Part shown: positions 10,198 through 21,509 of the stretch, piece after piece | How the letters are laid out: every line of letters starts with the position of its first letter | Position numbering within the stretch: the first letter of the stretch is position 1 | Assembly: GCF_000333035.1 (NCBI RefSeq) | Contig: NZ_BANU01000010.1 | Location: 124,001-188,000 of the forward strand | DNA from: Gordonia sihwensis NBRC 108236 | GTDB lineage: Bacteria > Actinomycetota > Actinomycetes > Mycobacteriales > Mycobacteriaceae | Reading direction: 5' to 3' | Length of the DNA stretch: 64,000 bases | Made by a program: the position numbers and the translations under genes | Notes under the pieces: model-generated | Told to the model about the DNA's origin: nothing | Seen by the model: the letters and a program-made list of their open reading frames with translations, nothing else | Databases searched by the model: none

Positions 10198-11231
10198 CAG
10201 CGCAGGCGGCCGGGACGGGGCTGCCGGCCGGAGTCGGCACCGGCGTCGGCTCCATGCCCGGCACCGATCCGTCCGAGGCGGTGCGCATCGCGAGCGGCGA
10301 ACTCGATCTGCCGTTCCTTCCCGAACTCCCCGCGCGGGGAGTGGGAGCCGACATGATCGGCCGGACCGGCGCGTTGCTCGTCGACCTGCCGCTCGACATG
10401 GTGCATCACGCCTACCGGCTCACCGATCACCCCAACACCACCACGCGGCGCGCGCGGGACTGGCTGCGCTGGGACCTCGATGCTCTCGAGGAGCATTGGG
10501 AAGCCTCCGGGCTCGTCGGCTCCGGACGAACCGTGAAGGTGCAGGCGTGCGGGCCGCTGACCTTCGCCGCGAACGCCGAGCTGCGCGGAGGCCACAAGAT
10601 CGTCAAGGACCGCGGTGCGGTTCGTGACATCGCGGCGTCGCTGACCGAGGGACTGCGCGGGCACGTCGCCGAGGTGACGCGACGGCTCGGCGCGAAGGTG
10701 CTGGTGCAGCTCGACGAACCCGACGTGGGGCGGGTGATCGATGGCACCGTCACCCCGCTGACCCGCCTCGACCCGATTCGGCCGATCCCGGCGCCCGACG
10801 CCGCCGAGTTGATGCAGGGCGTCGTCGACGGCCTCGACGTGCCCGTTCTTCTGCATTCGTGTCGACGCCCGCGGTGGGACCTGACCGATCGACTCGAGCG
10901 GGTCGCGCTGTCGATCGATCTGACGAGACTGCGACCGGACGCCGACTACGACCGGCTCGGAGCCTTCGTCGACAGCGACGGAGTGCTCGCTGCGGGGCTG
11001 GTTCCGGCCACCGAGCCGGAGGCCCCGGTCGACGCCGAGACGCTCGCCGGTCGTCTCACCGAACTGATCGACCGGATCGGCCTGCCGCGTCGGGTCTTGC
11101 GCGACAACATCCTGGTCACACCCGTATGCGGCCTCGCGGGGGCCACGGGATCGTGGGCGACGCGGGCCCTGTCGCTGTCGTCGGAGATCGCCGCGGGACT
11201 GGCCGCGGATCCGGACTACCGCTCCTCGTAG
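10194..11231 (+). CDS. MetE-like (vitamin B12-independent methionine synthase family) zinc protein, Rv3015c-like
   Basis: 345 residues, about half of MetE, matching the C-terminal catalytic barrel only. The zinc ligands expected from MetE are present: H221-x-C223 in LLHSCR and C312 in VTPVCGLAG. The N-terminal half of true MetE is missing, so folate binding and methionine synthesis are doubtful. The start is taken as GTG 10194, overlapping the mnmA stop by 4 bases; the frame is open further upstream inside mnmA, but that is shadow sequence. A single-domain homologue follows trmU/iscS in M. tuberculosis (Rv3015c) as well, so a thiol or tRNA-sulfur role is a fair inference. The actual reaction is unknown. 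Confidence 0.8.
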   Translation: MTAQAAGTGLPAGVGTGVGSMPGTDPSEAVRIASGELDLPFLPELPARGVGADMIGRTGALLVDLPLDMVHHAYRLTDHPNTTTRRARDWLRWDLDALEEHWEASGLVGSGRTVKVQACGPLTFAANAELRGGHKIVKDRGAVRDIAASLTEGLRGHVAEVTRRLGAKVLVQLDEPDVGRVIDGTVTPLTRLDPIRPIPAPDAAELMQGVVDGLDVPVLLHSCRRPRWDLTDRLERVALSIDLTRLRPDADYDRLGAFVDSDGVLAAGLVPATEPEAPVDAETLAGRLTELIDRIGLPRRVLRDNILVTPVCGLAGATGSWATRALSLSSEIAAGLAADPDYRSS

Positions 11232-11273
11232 CGTCGTCGCGGCCCCGGCCGATCGGCGCCCGTTCCGGACGTC

Positions 11274-11663
11274 TCAGACGTCGCTCTCCAACTGTGCGAC
11301 CGCGCGCTTGGGCGCCACCTGCCGGAAGCTGGCGTCGAGCAGTTCGGCCACCTCGTCCCAGTCCGAGTCGGCGGTCAGGTCGATGCCGAGCCATCCGTAG
11401 GCGCCGACGTACGCGGGGACGAAGAAGCGGGCGTCCTGGATGAGCGCCTCTCGCTCGAGCGGGTCGGGGATGAACAGGAGCGCGGTGTCGCGGCGGATCT
11501 TGGAGCCCTTCTCACCGCCGCCGTACATGGCGAACATCTTGCCGCAGCGAAAGGTCGGACGGCCGTGCGCAACCTTCTCGGTGGCTTCCGGGAGTGCCAG
11601 TGCCACGGTTCGGAGTCGTTGCAGGATCGGATCGTCGTCGGAGAACATGATGGGGTGCGGCAT
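11274..11663 (-). CDS. MmcQ/YjbR family protein (DUF419)
   Basis: 129-residue small protein of the MmcQ/YjbR DNA-binding-like fold. It shows the family run LPEATEKVAHGRPTFRCGKMFA near residues 23-44 and the closing helix LLDASFRQVAPKR. The reading frame starts at ATG 11663; a second methionine six codons in (MFSDDDP) is an alternative. The gene faces the MetE-like gene tail to tail, with 42 bases between and no clear terminator, and is divergent from ligA. The family has a CyaY-like fold and no settled biochemical role. Confidence 0.8.
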   Translation of the reverse strand: MPHPIMFSDDDPILQRLRTVALALPEATEKVAHGRPTFRCGKMFAMYGGGEKGSKIRRDTALLFIPDPLEREALIQDARFFVPAYVGAYGWLGIDLTADSDWDEVAELLDASFRQVAPKRAVAQLESDV

Positions 11664-11721
11664 GCCGGTAAGCGTAGTGTCGGCGTTCGTCGGACGCGGC
11701 CATGTCGCAGGGCTCGGTTAA

Positions 11722-13839
<2,118 letters not shown>

Positions 13840-13848
13840 TGCGTGCGC

Positions 13849-14440
13849 CGTTTCGACTCGCGGAAGACCCCAGGTCCGTCGAGTGAGCCGGTGAGCGTAG
13901 CGAGCAGGCGCATCGAGACTGCGCATGCTGTTTCGACTCGCTGCGCTCGCGGAAGTTTCTAGGTTCGTCGAGTGAGCGTGTGAGCGTAGCGAGCGCGCGT
14001 ATCGAGACTGCGCACGCTGTTTCGACTCGCTGCGCTCGCTCAACCAGCCTGGGGATTAGCCGAGGTTCGTCGAGTGAGCGTGTGAGCGTAGCGAGCAGGC
14101 GTATCGAGACTGCGCACGCTGTTTCGACTCGCTGCGCTCGCTCAACTGGCCTGGGAGGTGCTCGCTCAGCTGGCCGGGGAAGACCCAGGTTCGTCGAGTG
14201 AGCGTGTGAGCGTAGCGAGCGCGCGTATCGAGACTGCGCGTACTGTTTCGACTCGCTGCGCTCGCTCAACTGGCCTGGGAGGTGCTCGCTCAGCTGGCCG
14301 GGGAAGACCCAGGTTCGTCGAGTGAGCGTGTGAGCGTAGCGAGCAGGCGTATCGAGACTGCGCGTGTCGTTTCGACTCGCTGCGCTCGCTCAACCAGCCT
14401 TGGAGCGCTCGCTCAACCAGCCTTGGAGCGCTCGCTCAAC
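13849..14440. repeat. Intergenic repeat field: five long imperfect-dyad units
   Basis: This 0.6-kb stretch between ligA and the ACT gene carries no credible gene. Five units begin near 13872, 13962, 14064, 14188 and 14312; the last three repeat with an exact 124-base period. Each has a left part (GTCGAGTGAGCG...GAGCGTAGCGAGC, then TATCGAGACTGCGC) and a right part (GTTTCGACTCGCTGCGCTCG, then CTCAAC). The right part is close to the reverse complement of the left, so each unit can fold back. A truncated right half stands at 13849, and two short copies of the 23-base end (AGCCTTGGAGCGCTCGCTCA) close the array near 14396-14440. Units differ at a few positions. The repeat generates spurious frames rich in SERSESK. 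Confidence 0.9.
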
Positions 14441-15110
14441 CGCCCTGAGTGTTCGGCTTTCTCTTCAGGACGGTGGCGATGATGCCGGTCAGGTAGCCCA
14501 GGCGCGCGACTTCCGCGGGGCGGAAGTCGGGACCGCCGATCCGGCCGAGGAGCAGGGCCTTGCCGTCGTCGCCCAAGGGGGCGGCGGCCAGCCTGGTCCC
14601 CATGTCACGCCATCCCTGAGGGATCCATTCGGCTTCGGAGTCGAACGCCACCGCACGGTCGAGGGGCAACCAGTCGGCCGTCTCCAGGGCCGTCTCGGGG
14701 GCTCCCGAACTGCCGTAGAGGCGCAGCACGTCCGGACCGGGGCGGGAGATCACCATCGCCCACGACACGCGGAGCACACGGGGCGCGTAGTCGGCCAGCA
14801 CCTGCAGGCGGTCCTTGCCGCCCGCGGCGACGAGGTCGATCAACTCGAGTTCCTGATGCGTGTCGAGGACCCCGTCGTGCGGACGGAGAGAGTCGACGTG
14901 CACGCCCGCGACCTTCTCCGCGGCGGTGATGAGGGTGTCGGGTAGCGCACCCGAGGGCAGGTCGACCACCAGGTCGTCGACGGCGTAGCCCTCGCCTCGC
15001 TCGATCACCTCGAGCGAGCGGATGTCGGCACCGACGGCGCCGAGTTGAACGGCGAGCATGCCGAGACTGCCGGGACGGTCGTTCAGCAGAACGCGAAGCA
15101 GATACGACAC
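14436..15110 (-). CDS. ACT-domain amino-acid-binding protein (Rv3013-like)
   Basis: 224 residues from GTG 15110. Residues 1-70 form an ACT domain (YLLRVLLNDRPGSLGMLA...ADIRSLEVIERGEGYAVDDLVVDLP); the rest resembles a GAF-like module with LLLGRIGGPDF. ACT domains bind amino acids to control enzymes or transcription, but no effector or partner can be named here. The frame is open to 15170, but the earlier residues overlap the upstream gene and are not ACT-like. It starts 5 bases after the UPF0145 gene's stop, so the two form an operon. Its position beside ligA and gatC matches Rv3013. Confidence 0.82.
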   Translation of the reverse strand: MSYLLRVLLNDRPGSLGMLAVQLGAVGADIRSLEVIERGEGYAVDDLVVDLPSGALPDTLITAAEKVAGVHVDSLRPHDGVLDTHQELELIDLVAAGGKDRLQVLADYAPRVLRVSWAMVISRPGPDVLRLYGSSGAPETALETADWLPLDRAVAFDSEAEWIPQGWRDMGTRLAAAPLGDDGKALLLGRIGGPDFRPAEVARLGYLTGIIATVLKRKPNTQGG

Positions 15111-15115
15111 CGGAG

Positions 15116-15454
15116 TCAGCGCGGCTGCTGCTCGAGCGGACGCACACCCACAGCCGTGCCGTACGCGCACACCTCGACGCCGCCGGATCCGGCGTACTCA
15201 TTCGTCTCGAAGCGGAATGCGAGAACCGCGTTGGCCCCCTTGCTCTGAGCTTCGGCGGCCAAGCGACTCAACGCTTCATGACGCGCCTCGTGCAGCAACT
15301 GGGTGATGCCCTTGAGTTCGCCACCGGCGATCGACTTGAAGCTGGCGCCGATGTTGGAACCGATGTGTCGCGACCGCACCGTGAGGCCGAACACCTCGCC
15401 GAACACGTGCTCGATCCGGTAGCCCGGCAGTTCGTTGGTGGTGACGATGATCAT
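15116..15454 (-). CDS. UPF0145/YbjQ family protein
   Basis: 112 residues, the usual size for this family of small homo-oligomeric proteins once called heavy-metal-binding domain. Typical features are the start [12 protein letters not shown], the central [22 protein letters not shown] and the ending [10 protein letters not shown]...EVCAYGTAV. No enzymatic motif is known. It is the first gene of a two-gene unit with the ACT-domain gene (5-base gap) and is divergent from gatC, with 170 bases between. Confidence 0.85.
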   Translation of the reverse strand: MIIVTTNELPGYRIEHVFGEVFGLTVRSRHIGSNIGASFKSIAGGELKGITQLLHEARHEALSRLAAEAQSKGANAVLAFRFETNEYAGSGGVEVCAYGTAVGVRPLEQQPR

Positions 15455-15624
15455 GTGTCCAAGTTAACCGGTGCGGTGCACTCCGGCCACTCCGCGATCA
15501 TTCACCCGGAGCACACCTCCCGCGCGGGCTCGGTCCGAAGCGGCCGCATATCCTGGTAGGCAAGTCCCACTGTCCTGAGCTCGTGCGGTGTTCCGTGACG
15601 AGTGCGTGTGTAGAGAGGTCGACG

Positions 15625-15936
15625 ATGTCCACCGATTCCCAGCCGGCGATCAGCCGGGACGAGGTCGCGCATCTCGCGCGACTGTCCCGCTTGGCGCTCG
15701 ACGACGACGAACTCGACCGATACGCGGCGCAGCTCGACTCGATCCTGAGCCACGTCGCGCAGATCTCCGAGGTGGCCGCCGACGACGTGCCGCCCACCGC
15801 ACATCCCGCCGAGTTGCGCGACGTGCTGCGCGAGGACGTCGTCGTCCCGAGCCTGACCGCAGAACAGGCGTTGTCGGGGGCGCCCGCCGTCGAACAGGAG
15901 CGCTTCGCCGTTCCGCAGATTCTGGGAGAGGAATGA
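15625..15936 (+). CDS. gatC: Asp-tRNA(Asn)/Glu-tRNA(Gln) amidotransferase subunit C
   Basis: 103 residues starting at ATG 15625, with GAGAGG 8 bases upstream; the frame is open to 15583 but the extension is not conserved. It shows the GatC core [29 protein letters not shown] and the tail ERFAVPQIL. GatC is the small linker that wraps and stabilises GatA on GatB. It overlaps gatA by 4 bases (ATGA). gatB lies 7 kb downstream, separated by an inserted group and pfkA. Confidence 0.93.
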   Translation: MSTDSQPAISRDEVAHLARLSRLALDDDELDRYAAQLDSILSHVAQISEVAADDVPPTAHPAELRDVLREDVVVPSLTAEQALSGAPAVEQERFAVPQILGEE

Positions 15937-17426
15937 GCGTGAGCGACACCCGCAGCGCGAACGAGATCACAGGCCTGTCCGCAGCCGACCTCGCGGGCAA
16001 GATCGCCGCTCGCGAACTGTCGTCGGTCGAGGTAACCCGGGCACACCTCGACCGCATCGAGCAGATCGACGGACAGCTGGGCGCATTCCTGCACGTCGGC
16101 GGCGACGAAGCGCTCGCCGCGGCGGAGGCGGCCGACCAGGCGATCGCTTCGGGTGAGGCGCCGTCCGCTCTGGCCGGCGTCCCGATCGCGCTCAAGGACG
16201 TCTTCACCACCGTCGACGCCCCGACCACCTGTGGGTCCAAGATCCTCGAAGGATGGGTCTCGCCGTACGACGCGACCGTCACGGCCAAGCTCCGTGCCGC
16301 GGGCATCCCGATCCTCGGCAAGACGAACATGGACGAGTTCGCGATGGGCTCGTCGACCGAGAACTCGGCCTACCAGGTGACCCGGAATCCGTGGGACACC
16401 ACGCGTATTCCGGGCGGTTCGGGCGGCGGCAGCGCCGCGGCACTCGCCTCGTACCAGGCGCCGCTGGCCATCGGCACCGACACCGGCGGCTCGATCCGAC
16501 AGCCGGCCTCGGTCACCGCGACCGTCGGCGTCAAGCCGACCTACGGAACCGTGTCGCGCTACGGACTCGTGGCGTGCGCGTCGTCGCTCGATCAGGGCGG
16601 CCCCTGCGGACGCACCGTGCTCGACACGGCGCTGCTGCACGAGGTGATCGCCGGGCACGATCCGCGCGACTCCACCTCCATCGACGCGGCGATTCCCGAT
16701 GTCGTCGGCGCCGCGCGCGCCGGCGCGTCCGGCGACCTGTCGGGTGTGCGCATAGGCGTGGTGAAGCAGTTACAGGGCGAGGGCTACCAAGCCGGTGTGC
16801 TGGAGTCGTTCCAGGCGGCGTGCAAGCAGCTGACCGATCTCGGCGCGACGATCGTCGAGGTCGACTGCCCGCACTTCTCGTACGCGCTCGGCGCCTACTA
16901 CCTGATCCTGCCGTCGGAGGTGTCGAGCAACCTGGCCCGCTTCGATGCGATGCGGTACGGGCTCCGGGTCGGCGACGACGGTTCGCACAGCGCCGACGAG
17001 GTCATGGCACTGACCCGCGAGGCCGGCTTCGGCCCGGAGGTCAAGCGCCGCATCATGATCGGGACGTACGCGCTGAGCTCCGGTTACTACGACGCGTTCT
17101 ACGGTCAGGCGCAGAAGGTGCGCACGCTCATCGCTCGCGACTTCGCCGCGGCATACGAGGACGTCGACGTGCTGATCTCCCCGACCACCCCCACCACGCC
17201 GTTCAAGCTCGGAGAGAAGGTCGACGATCCGCTGTCGATGTATCTGTTCGACCTGTGCACGCTGCCGGTGAACCTGGCGGGCACCGCGGCGATGTCGGTT
17301 CCGTCGGGGGTCTCCTCCGACGACGGACTCCCGGTCGGCCTGCAGATCATGGCACCGGCACTGGCCGACGACCGGCTGTACCGGGTCGGTGCGGCCTACG
17401 AGGCGGCCCGCGGGCCGGTCGGCTGA
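15933..17426 (+). CDS. gatA: Glutamyl-tRNA(Gln) amidotransferase subunit A
   Basis: 497-residue amidase-signature enzyme that releases ammonia from glutamine for amidation of misacylated Glu-tRNA(Gln) or Asp-tRNA(Asn). The catalytic triad is visible: K88 in IALKDVF, cis-S163 in [11 protein letters not shown] and nucleophile S187 in [11 protein letters not shown]. The start is ATG 15933, overlapping gatC by 4 bases. The last 31 bases overlap the 3' end of the convergent hydrolase gene. Complete GatCAB plus a single gltX in this window is what an organism that makes Gln-tRNA indirectly needs. Confidence 0.95.
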   Translation: MSVSDTRSANEITGLSAADLAGKIAARELSSVEVTRAHLDRIEQIDGQLGAFLHVGGDEALAAAEAADQAIASGEAPSALAGVPIALKDVFTTVDAPTTCGSKILEGWVSPYDATVTAKLRAAGIPILGKTNMDEFAMGSSTENSAYQVTRNPWDTTRIPGGSGGGSAAALASYQAPLAIGTDTGGSIRQPASVTATVGVKPTYGTVSRYGLVACASSLDQGGPCGRTVLDTALLHEVIAGHDPRDSTSIDAAIPDVVGAARAGASGDLSGVRIGVVKQLQGEGYQAGVLESFQAACKQLTDLGATIVEVDCPHFSYALGAYYLILPSEVSSNLARFDAMRYGLRVGDDGSHSADEVMALTREAGFGPEVKRRIMIGTYALSSGYYDAFYGQAQKVRTLIARDFAAAYEDVDVLISPTTPTTPFKLGEKVDDPLSMYLFDLCTLPVNLAGTAAMSVPSGVSSDDGLPVGLQIMAPALADDRLYRVGAAYEAARGPVG

Positions 17427-18628
17427 CAGCCTGCCGGCATGTTCCCGGCGGCGAGCCCCTGCTCGACGCCGTAACGGTGCCCGTGTCCCGCGGGAACCTT
17501 CAGTGAGCCCGCGAGGTCGAGGACGGTACCGACCATCGACACGACCGGCAGCCACGGCGGAGACTCGCTGTGGTGCCGGTCGTCGCCGTCTCCGGGAATG
17601 CGGTCGATCGGATGCCACAGCAGCGACGGAGCGAACCCGGGGACGGGATCGTCGGCGTTGGCCAGCACCACCCGCCGCTCGCACGGTGCGACCCGGTCGA
17701 CCGACCCCGCCGGCGGCCCGGCGAGCACTGTCCCGGCGAGTTCGACCCCGGAGTCGTTCGCCCAGCGGCGCGCGGCGTCGGCTCCCACCGCTCCCAGGCT
17801 CTGCCCGGCGAGGTACACGCGGGGCCGCCGCGCTTCGGGCAGGCCCGAGATACGGGACCAGACGGCGTCGAGGACCGCGGACGCGGAGGTCCCCGCACGA
17901 TCCGGGGAGGAGATGAACGCCCGCCACGACGCGACGTCGTCGTACTGCAGGGCGACGACCCGGACCGATCCGCCGAAGTACCCGGTGAAGCCGTCCACCG
18001 TTCCGGCGTCGATCCATCCCGAGCCGGTTGGCACGGCCACCACGACCGCGCGTGCCTCGCGACCGCCGTCGGCCACCCAGCGATCGGCCAGGCGCTCGGC
18101 GCGGTCCCGGACCGAGCCGGGTTCGCTCAGCGGGCTGTAGAGCATCACGGGGCGCTCGGGAACATCCGGTCCCGACGCCTGTGCGGGCGCGGGCAGCCCG
18201 ATCGACGCCGCCGCGACCACCGCGACCATTCCGAAGCCGGCCCACACCCGTCCTGGGATCGCGACGACCGCGGCCGCGGCGGCGACCGGGATCGCGCACA
18301 CGGCCAGGACCCACCCGGGGCCGATCGGCGGGGCACCCACCGCGGCCCGGACCGCCGACTCGTGACGCGCCGCGAGCCCGACGGCCGCACCGGCGACCAC
18401 GAGCCCGGCGGCGAGGACGCCCCCAGAGACCGGGGCAGGTGGACGGTCACCGATCCGGTCTCGAAGCGCGCCGACGCCGGCACCGACGGCCATCCCGAGA
18501 AGAGTCAACGCGAGGCCGGCGACGGCGGCGACCAGCGCGGAGCGGGGGAGCATGCCGGGGGCGAGAGCCAGCAGGCGACCGGCGAGAGCGCCGGCGGCCA
18601 CCGCGGGACGCACCCGCAGGCGGTTCAT
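17396..18628 (-). CDS. Membrane alpha/beta-hydrolase of the Abhydrolase_9 (DUF2319) family
   Basis: 410 residues. The first ~170 residues are hydrophobic with about four transmembrane segments; the remaining part is a hydrolase domain with [11 protein letters not shown] and the nucleophile elbow [11 protein letters not shown] (GxSxG). This is the layout of the actinobacterial Abhydrolase_9 family, though this copy is shorter than the usual 500-600 residues. The start is ATG 18628, overlapping the phospholipase stop by 4 bases (ATGA), so the two are translationally coupled. Both products probably act at or outside the cell membrane on lipid esters. The substrate is unknown. The 3' end overlaps gatA on the other strand by 31 bases. 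Confidence 0.78.
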   Translation of the reverse strand: MNRLRVRPAVAAGALAGRLLALAPGMLPRSALVAAVAGLALTLLGMAVGAGVGALRDRIGDRPPAPVSGGVLAAGLVVAGAAVGLAARHESAVRAAVGAPPIGPGWVLAVCAIPVAAAAAVVAIPGRVWAGFGMVAVVAAASIGLPAPAQASGPDVPERPVMLYSPLSEPGSVRDRAERLADRWVADGGREARAVVVAVPTGSGWIDAGTVDGFTGYFGGSVRVVALQYDDVASWRAFISSPDRAGTSASAVLDAVWSRISGLPEARRPRVYLAGQSLGAVGADAARRWANDSGVELAGTVLAGPPAGSVDRVAPCERRVVLANADDPVPGFAPSLLWHPIDRIPGDGDDRHHSESPPWLPVVSMVGTVLDLAGSLKVPAGHGHRYGVEQGLAAGNMPAGCQPTGPRAAS

Positions 18629-19260
18629 CGCAACCCCACTGTCTCTGCGGTTCGGGAGAGATAGCCGAGGACGATCGTGCCGCCCGACTCGCGCACCGGC
18701 GGGCCCGAATGCTGCCGCCAGGTGTTCACCGCCAGGCCGGTCCGCGCGGTCTCGGCGGCGGCGTGGCACAGCGGATCGTCGCAGACGGCGTGCATGTCGT
18801 CGATCAGTCGGCCGTCGAGGGCGGTGCGAGCCCAGGCTCCCGCGGGCCGGCCGGTGGAATCGGAGTACCGGAGCAGGTCGTATCCGAGATCGTGCGCACG
18901 GCAGGCGTCGGTGAATCGGTCCGGCAACGGGACCGGCGAGGAACAGTCTCCGGCCGGGTTGAGGGGGCGGCCGTCGATCACCACCGGTCGATACCCGAGT
19001 CGTCGGGAGAAGTCGGCGGGCAGATCGCGCATGGCGTCGAGCGGACGGTCGCCGACCAGGTCCGCGATGGCGCGTTCGGCGGCTGTGGCCGGCCGGGCCG
19101 GGGGAGCGGCCCGATGCGAGTCCGCCAGCGCCGAGCTGATCGGCAGCAGCCCGAGGACTCCGACGGTCAACGCCGCGCCGGTCGAGAGCCGGACGACCCA
19201 CCGGCGGATACCTTGTCGCCCAGGGGAATCGGCTGAGTCAGCGGAGGTGTTCGAGGTCAT
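18625..19260 (-). CDS. Secreted prokaryotic phospholipase A2-like protein
   Basis: 211 residues from ATG 19260. Residues 19-46 form a signal sequence (RRWVVRLSTGAAL...SSALA, likely cleavage near 46/47). The mature part has C106 and the motif C120-R-A-H123-D124-L-G-Y-D, the His-Asp active site of prokaryotic PLA2 (PF09056 type), followed by further cysteines in DDPLC. These enzymes hydrolyse the sn-2 ester of phospholipids outside the cell. The frame is open upstream to 19380, but the extension lacks a signal and is rejected. It is coupled to the membrane hydrolase gene downstream and divergent from the histidine kinase. Confidence 0.82.
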   Translation of the reverse strand: MTSNTSADSADSPGRQGIRRWVVRLSTGAALTVGVLGLLPISSALADSHRAAPPARPATAAERAIADLVGDRPLDAMRDLPADFSRRLGYRPVVIDGRPLNPAGDCSSPVPLPDRFTDACRAHDLGYDLLRYSDSTGRPAGAWARTALDGRLIDDMHAVCDDPLCHAAAETARTGLAVNTWRQHSGPPVRESGGTIVLGYLSRTAETVGLR

Positions 19261-19326
19261 GTCCCGAACGCTATGGCCGGGTGGCACCACACCGGATCGC
19301 TCGCAACGGGGGTCTTGCACCCCGCG

Positions 19327-19387
19327 CGCGAGAGTGAGACCGCAGGGAACCCTGCGACTGGGGAACCGGTCGGATCTCACTCTCGCG
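19327..19387. promoter_or_regulatory. Nested inverted repeats in the PLA2/histidine kinase divergent region
   Basis: Perfect 13-base arms CGCGAGAGTGAGA (19327-19339) and TCTCACTCTCGCG (19375-19387) enclose a second palindrome, CGCAGGG-AA-CCCTGCG (19341-19356). The whole 61-base element lies 67 bases upstream of the PLA2 start and ends 40 bases before the kinase GTG. It could be an operator for the adjacent response regulator or a folded leader of either transcript. The repeats are seen directly; the function is inference. Confidence 0.5.
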
Positions 19388-19427
19388 GGGGAGGTGGCGA
19401 CCCGGCTCGGGCTCCTATCGTCGAACT

Positions 19428-20705
19428 GTGAAGTCTCCCTCTGCCGTCCGTCGCCGGACCGCCGCCGCGGTCGGGCGGGTCCGTGACCGGATCGCGCTCG
19501 ACCGCATCAGCGACCCGGCGCTGCACCGATACCTGTCGCACTGGCGCAACTGGCTCGCCGCCCTGGCCGCGGTCAGCATGATCTCGGTGTGCTGGCCGGT
19601 GCTCGGCGAGGTCACTCGCCTGCCCGCGTTCCTCCTGCCCGCCTTCGCGATCCTCGGCTGCGGCGGCATCGCGCTCGTGTTCGCCGGCGAGGAGGCGGTC
19701 AGGTACGGCTGGGCGTCAACGGTCATCACCTCGGCCGTCGCGTCGTTGGTTCCCAACGACGGACCGTGGCCGATGCCGATCCCGTTGTTCCTGGCGCTGC
19801 TGGCGATGACCGTCGCGGCGCTGTGGACCCAGCCGCTCAAGCGGCTGCCAGTGGTGCTGGCCGCCGTCGCGGGCGCCTTCGTCGTCGGCTTGCCCTTCGA
19901 TGCGCTGGTGGGCTGGATCTTCGGGCTGGTCGTCGTCGGCATGGCCGTCGCGTTCCTGCGCTACCGTGCTCGCTCGCAGCGCGAGATCGCGGAGCAGACC
20001 GAGGAGACCGAGGTGCTGCGAGCCCGAGAGGCCGTACTCGCCGAACGCTCACGCATCGCGCGCGACCTGCACGATATCGTCGCGCACCGCATGTCGATGG
20101 TGGTGGTGATGGCGCAGACCGCACCCTACCGGCTGGCCGCGGCCGCCGATGCCGAGGAGGTGGGGCCCGGGGCCAAGGCGGAGTTCGACGCGATCGCCGA
20201 CGCCGCCCGCGAATCGCTCGACGAGGTGCGCCAGCTGCTGGGCGTGCTTCGCCCGCACGGCGACGCCGCGGACACCGCGGCGCTCGCTCCGGTCCAGGGC
20301 CTCGGCGACGTCCCCGAACTCATCGAGGGCGTGCAGGCGGTGGGCGTGGATGTGGAACTGACCGACACCTCCGACCATTCGTCGGTGGCGCAGACGGTCG
20401 GCGCTGCCGTGTATCGGATCGTTCAGGAGGCGGTCACGAACGCCACCCGCCATGCGCCCGGGGCGGCGATCGCGGTCCGCATCGAGGAGGATCCCGTGCA
20501 CGAGGGGAGACTCGACGTCGAGATCGTGAACGGGTTGGCGACGCAGCCGCTCGGCGCGACCGTCGGCGGCGGGCACGGCATCCTGGGAATGACCGAACGC
20601 GCCCACGCCGTCGGCGGGAGTCTCACCGCGGCGGCGCGGCCGGGCGGCGGTTTCGCCGTCCGCGCATCTCTGCCGATCGGTCCGTCGGTGAGGGCGGTCG
20701 CGTGA
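19428..20705 (+). CDS. Sensor histidine kinase, HisKA_3 (NarL/DesK-like) family
   Basis: 425 residues. About five transmembrane segments lie between residues 40 and 185 with no large extracellular domain, then a coiled segment (QREIAEQTEETEVLRAREAVLAE), the phospho-acceptor H215 in SRIARDLHDIVAHR, and an HATPase domain with NATRHAP and GGGHGILGMTERAHAVGG. This is the kinase type that pairs with LuxR-type regulators, and one follows 52 bases downstream. The start is GTG 19428, immediately after the divergent regulatory region. The stimulus is unknown; the divergent phospholipase/hydrolase genes are candidate targets. Confidence 0.9.
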   Translation: MKSPSAVRRRTAAAVGRVRDRIALDRISDPALHRYLSHWRNWLAALAAVSMISVCWPVLGEVTRLPAFLLPAFAILGCGGIALVFAGEEAVRYGWASTVITSAVASLVPNDGPWPMPIPLFLALLAMTVAALWTQPLKRLPVVLAAVAGAFVVGLPFDALVGWIFGLVVVGMAVAFLRYRARSQREIAEQTEETEVLRAREAVLAERSRIARDLHDIVAHRMSMVVVMAQTAPYRLAAAADAEEVGPGAKAEFDAIADAARESLDEVRQLLGVLRPHGDAADTAALAPVQGLGDVPELIEGVQAVGVDVELTDTSDHSSVAQTVGAAVYRIVQEAVTNATRHAPGAAIAVRIEEDPVHEGRLDVEIVNGLATQPLGATVGGGHGILGMTERAHAVGGSLTAAARPGGGFAVRASLPIGPSVRAVA

Positions 20706-20757
20706 AGCGCCCGGGCGTGAGCGCCGCGCCGCGGCCCGGCGCACTAGGCTGACCCTC

Positions 20758-21399
20758 GTGCCGACCACTGTCCTCATCGCCGACGACCAAGCGATGGTCC
20801 GCGCCGGTTTCGCGGCACTGCTGGGCGCCGCCGACGACATCACCGTGCTCGGGGACGCCGAGGACGGGCAGGTCGCCGTCGACCAGGTGCGCCGCCTCAA
20901 ACCCGATGTGGTCCTGATGGACGTCCGGATGCCGCGACGCGACGGCTTGTGGGCCGCGGAGCAGATCATCTCCAGCGGGTCGGCCACCAGAGTCCTGATG
21001 CTGACGACCTTCGACATCGACGATTACGTGTACGCCGCCCTGCGGATCGGTGCGTCGGGCTTCCTGCTCAAGGACGCGCCGGCAGACGAGCTCGTGCGCG
21101 CGGTCCGAGTGGTGGCCGCTGGCGACGCGCTGTTGGCGCCCTCGGTCACCAGACGCCTGATCGAGCAGGTCACCTCCCGGACCACGCGCAAGGCCACCGC
21201 GGCCGCCGACTCGCTCACCCCGCGGGAACTCGAGGTGCTCCTGACCGTCGCCGACGGCAAGTCGAACGGTGAGATCGCCGCCGAACTGTTCGTCTCCGAA
21301 CAGACGGTGAAGACCCATGTGAGCAACATGCTGGCCAAGCTGGGTCTGCGCGACCGCGCGCAAGCGGTGGTCTTCGCCTACGAGAACGGCCTGAAGTAG
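20758..21399 (+). CDS. NarL/FixJ-type response regulator
   Basis: 213 residues from GTG 20758. The receiver domain covers 1-120 with acidic pocket D9-D10, phospho-acceptor D55 in VVLMDVRMP, the switch threonine in LMLTTFD and K in GFLLKDAP. The LuxR helix-turn-helix starts near residue 152 (LTPRELEVL...SNGEIAAELFVSEQTVKTHVSNMLAKLGLRDR). It is cognate to the kinase just upstream on position and family grounds. It is not part of the block shared with M. tuberculosis at this place, where gatA and pfkA are adjacent. Confidence 0.92.
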   Translation: MPTTVLIADDQAMVRAGFAALLGAADDITVLGDAEDGQVAVDQVRRLKPDVVLMDVRMPRRDGLWAAEQIISSGSATRVLMLTTFDIDDYVYAALRIGASGFLLKDAPADELVRAVRVVAAGDALLAPSVTRRLIEQVTSRTTRKATAAADSLTPRELEVLLTVADGKSNGEIAAELFVSEQTVKTHVSNMLAKLGLRDRAQAVVFAYENGLK

Positions 21400-21509
21400 G
21401 AGGTCGATGCCGCGCACCGGTCCGGAACTGGCCGACGTGCTGCCACCGGGCACGGATCGTGTTGTGATGGACGCGAACCCGGTTTCCTTTCAGAGAGGGG
21501 TCGCACCCG

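Noticed and set aside
13849-14440. Possible CRISPR array
   Set aside because: Units are 90-124 bases long with imperfect internal dyads and no variable spacers of constant length; no cas gene is in the window.
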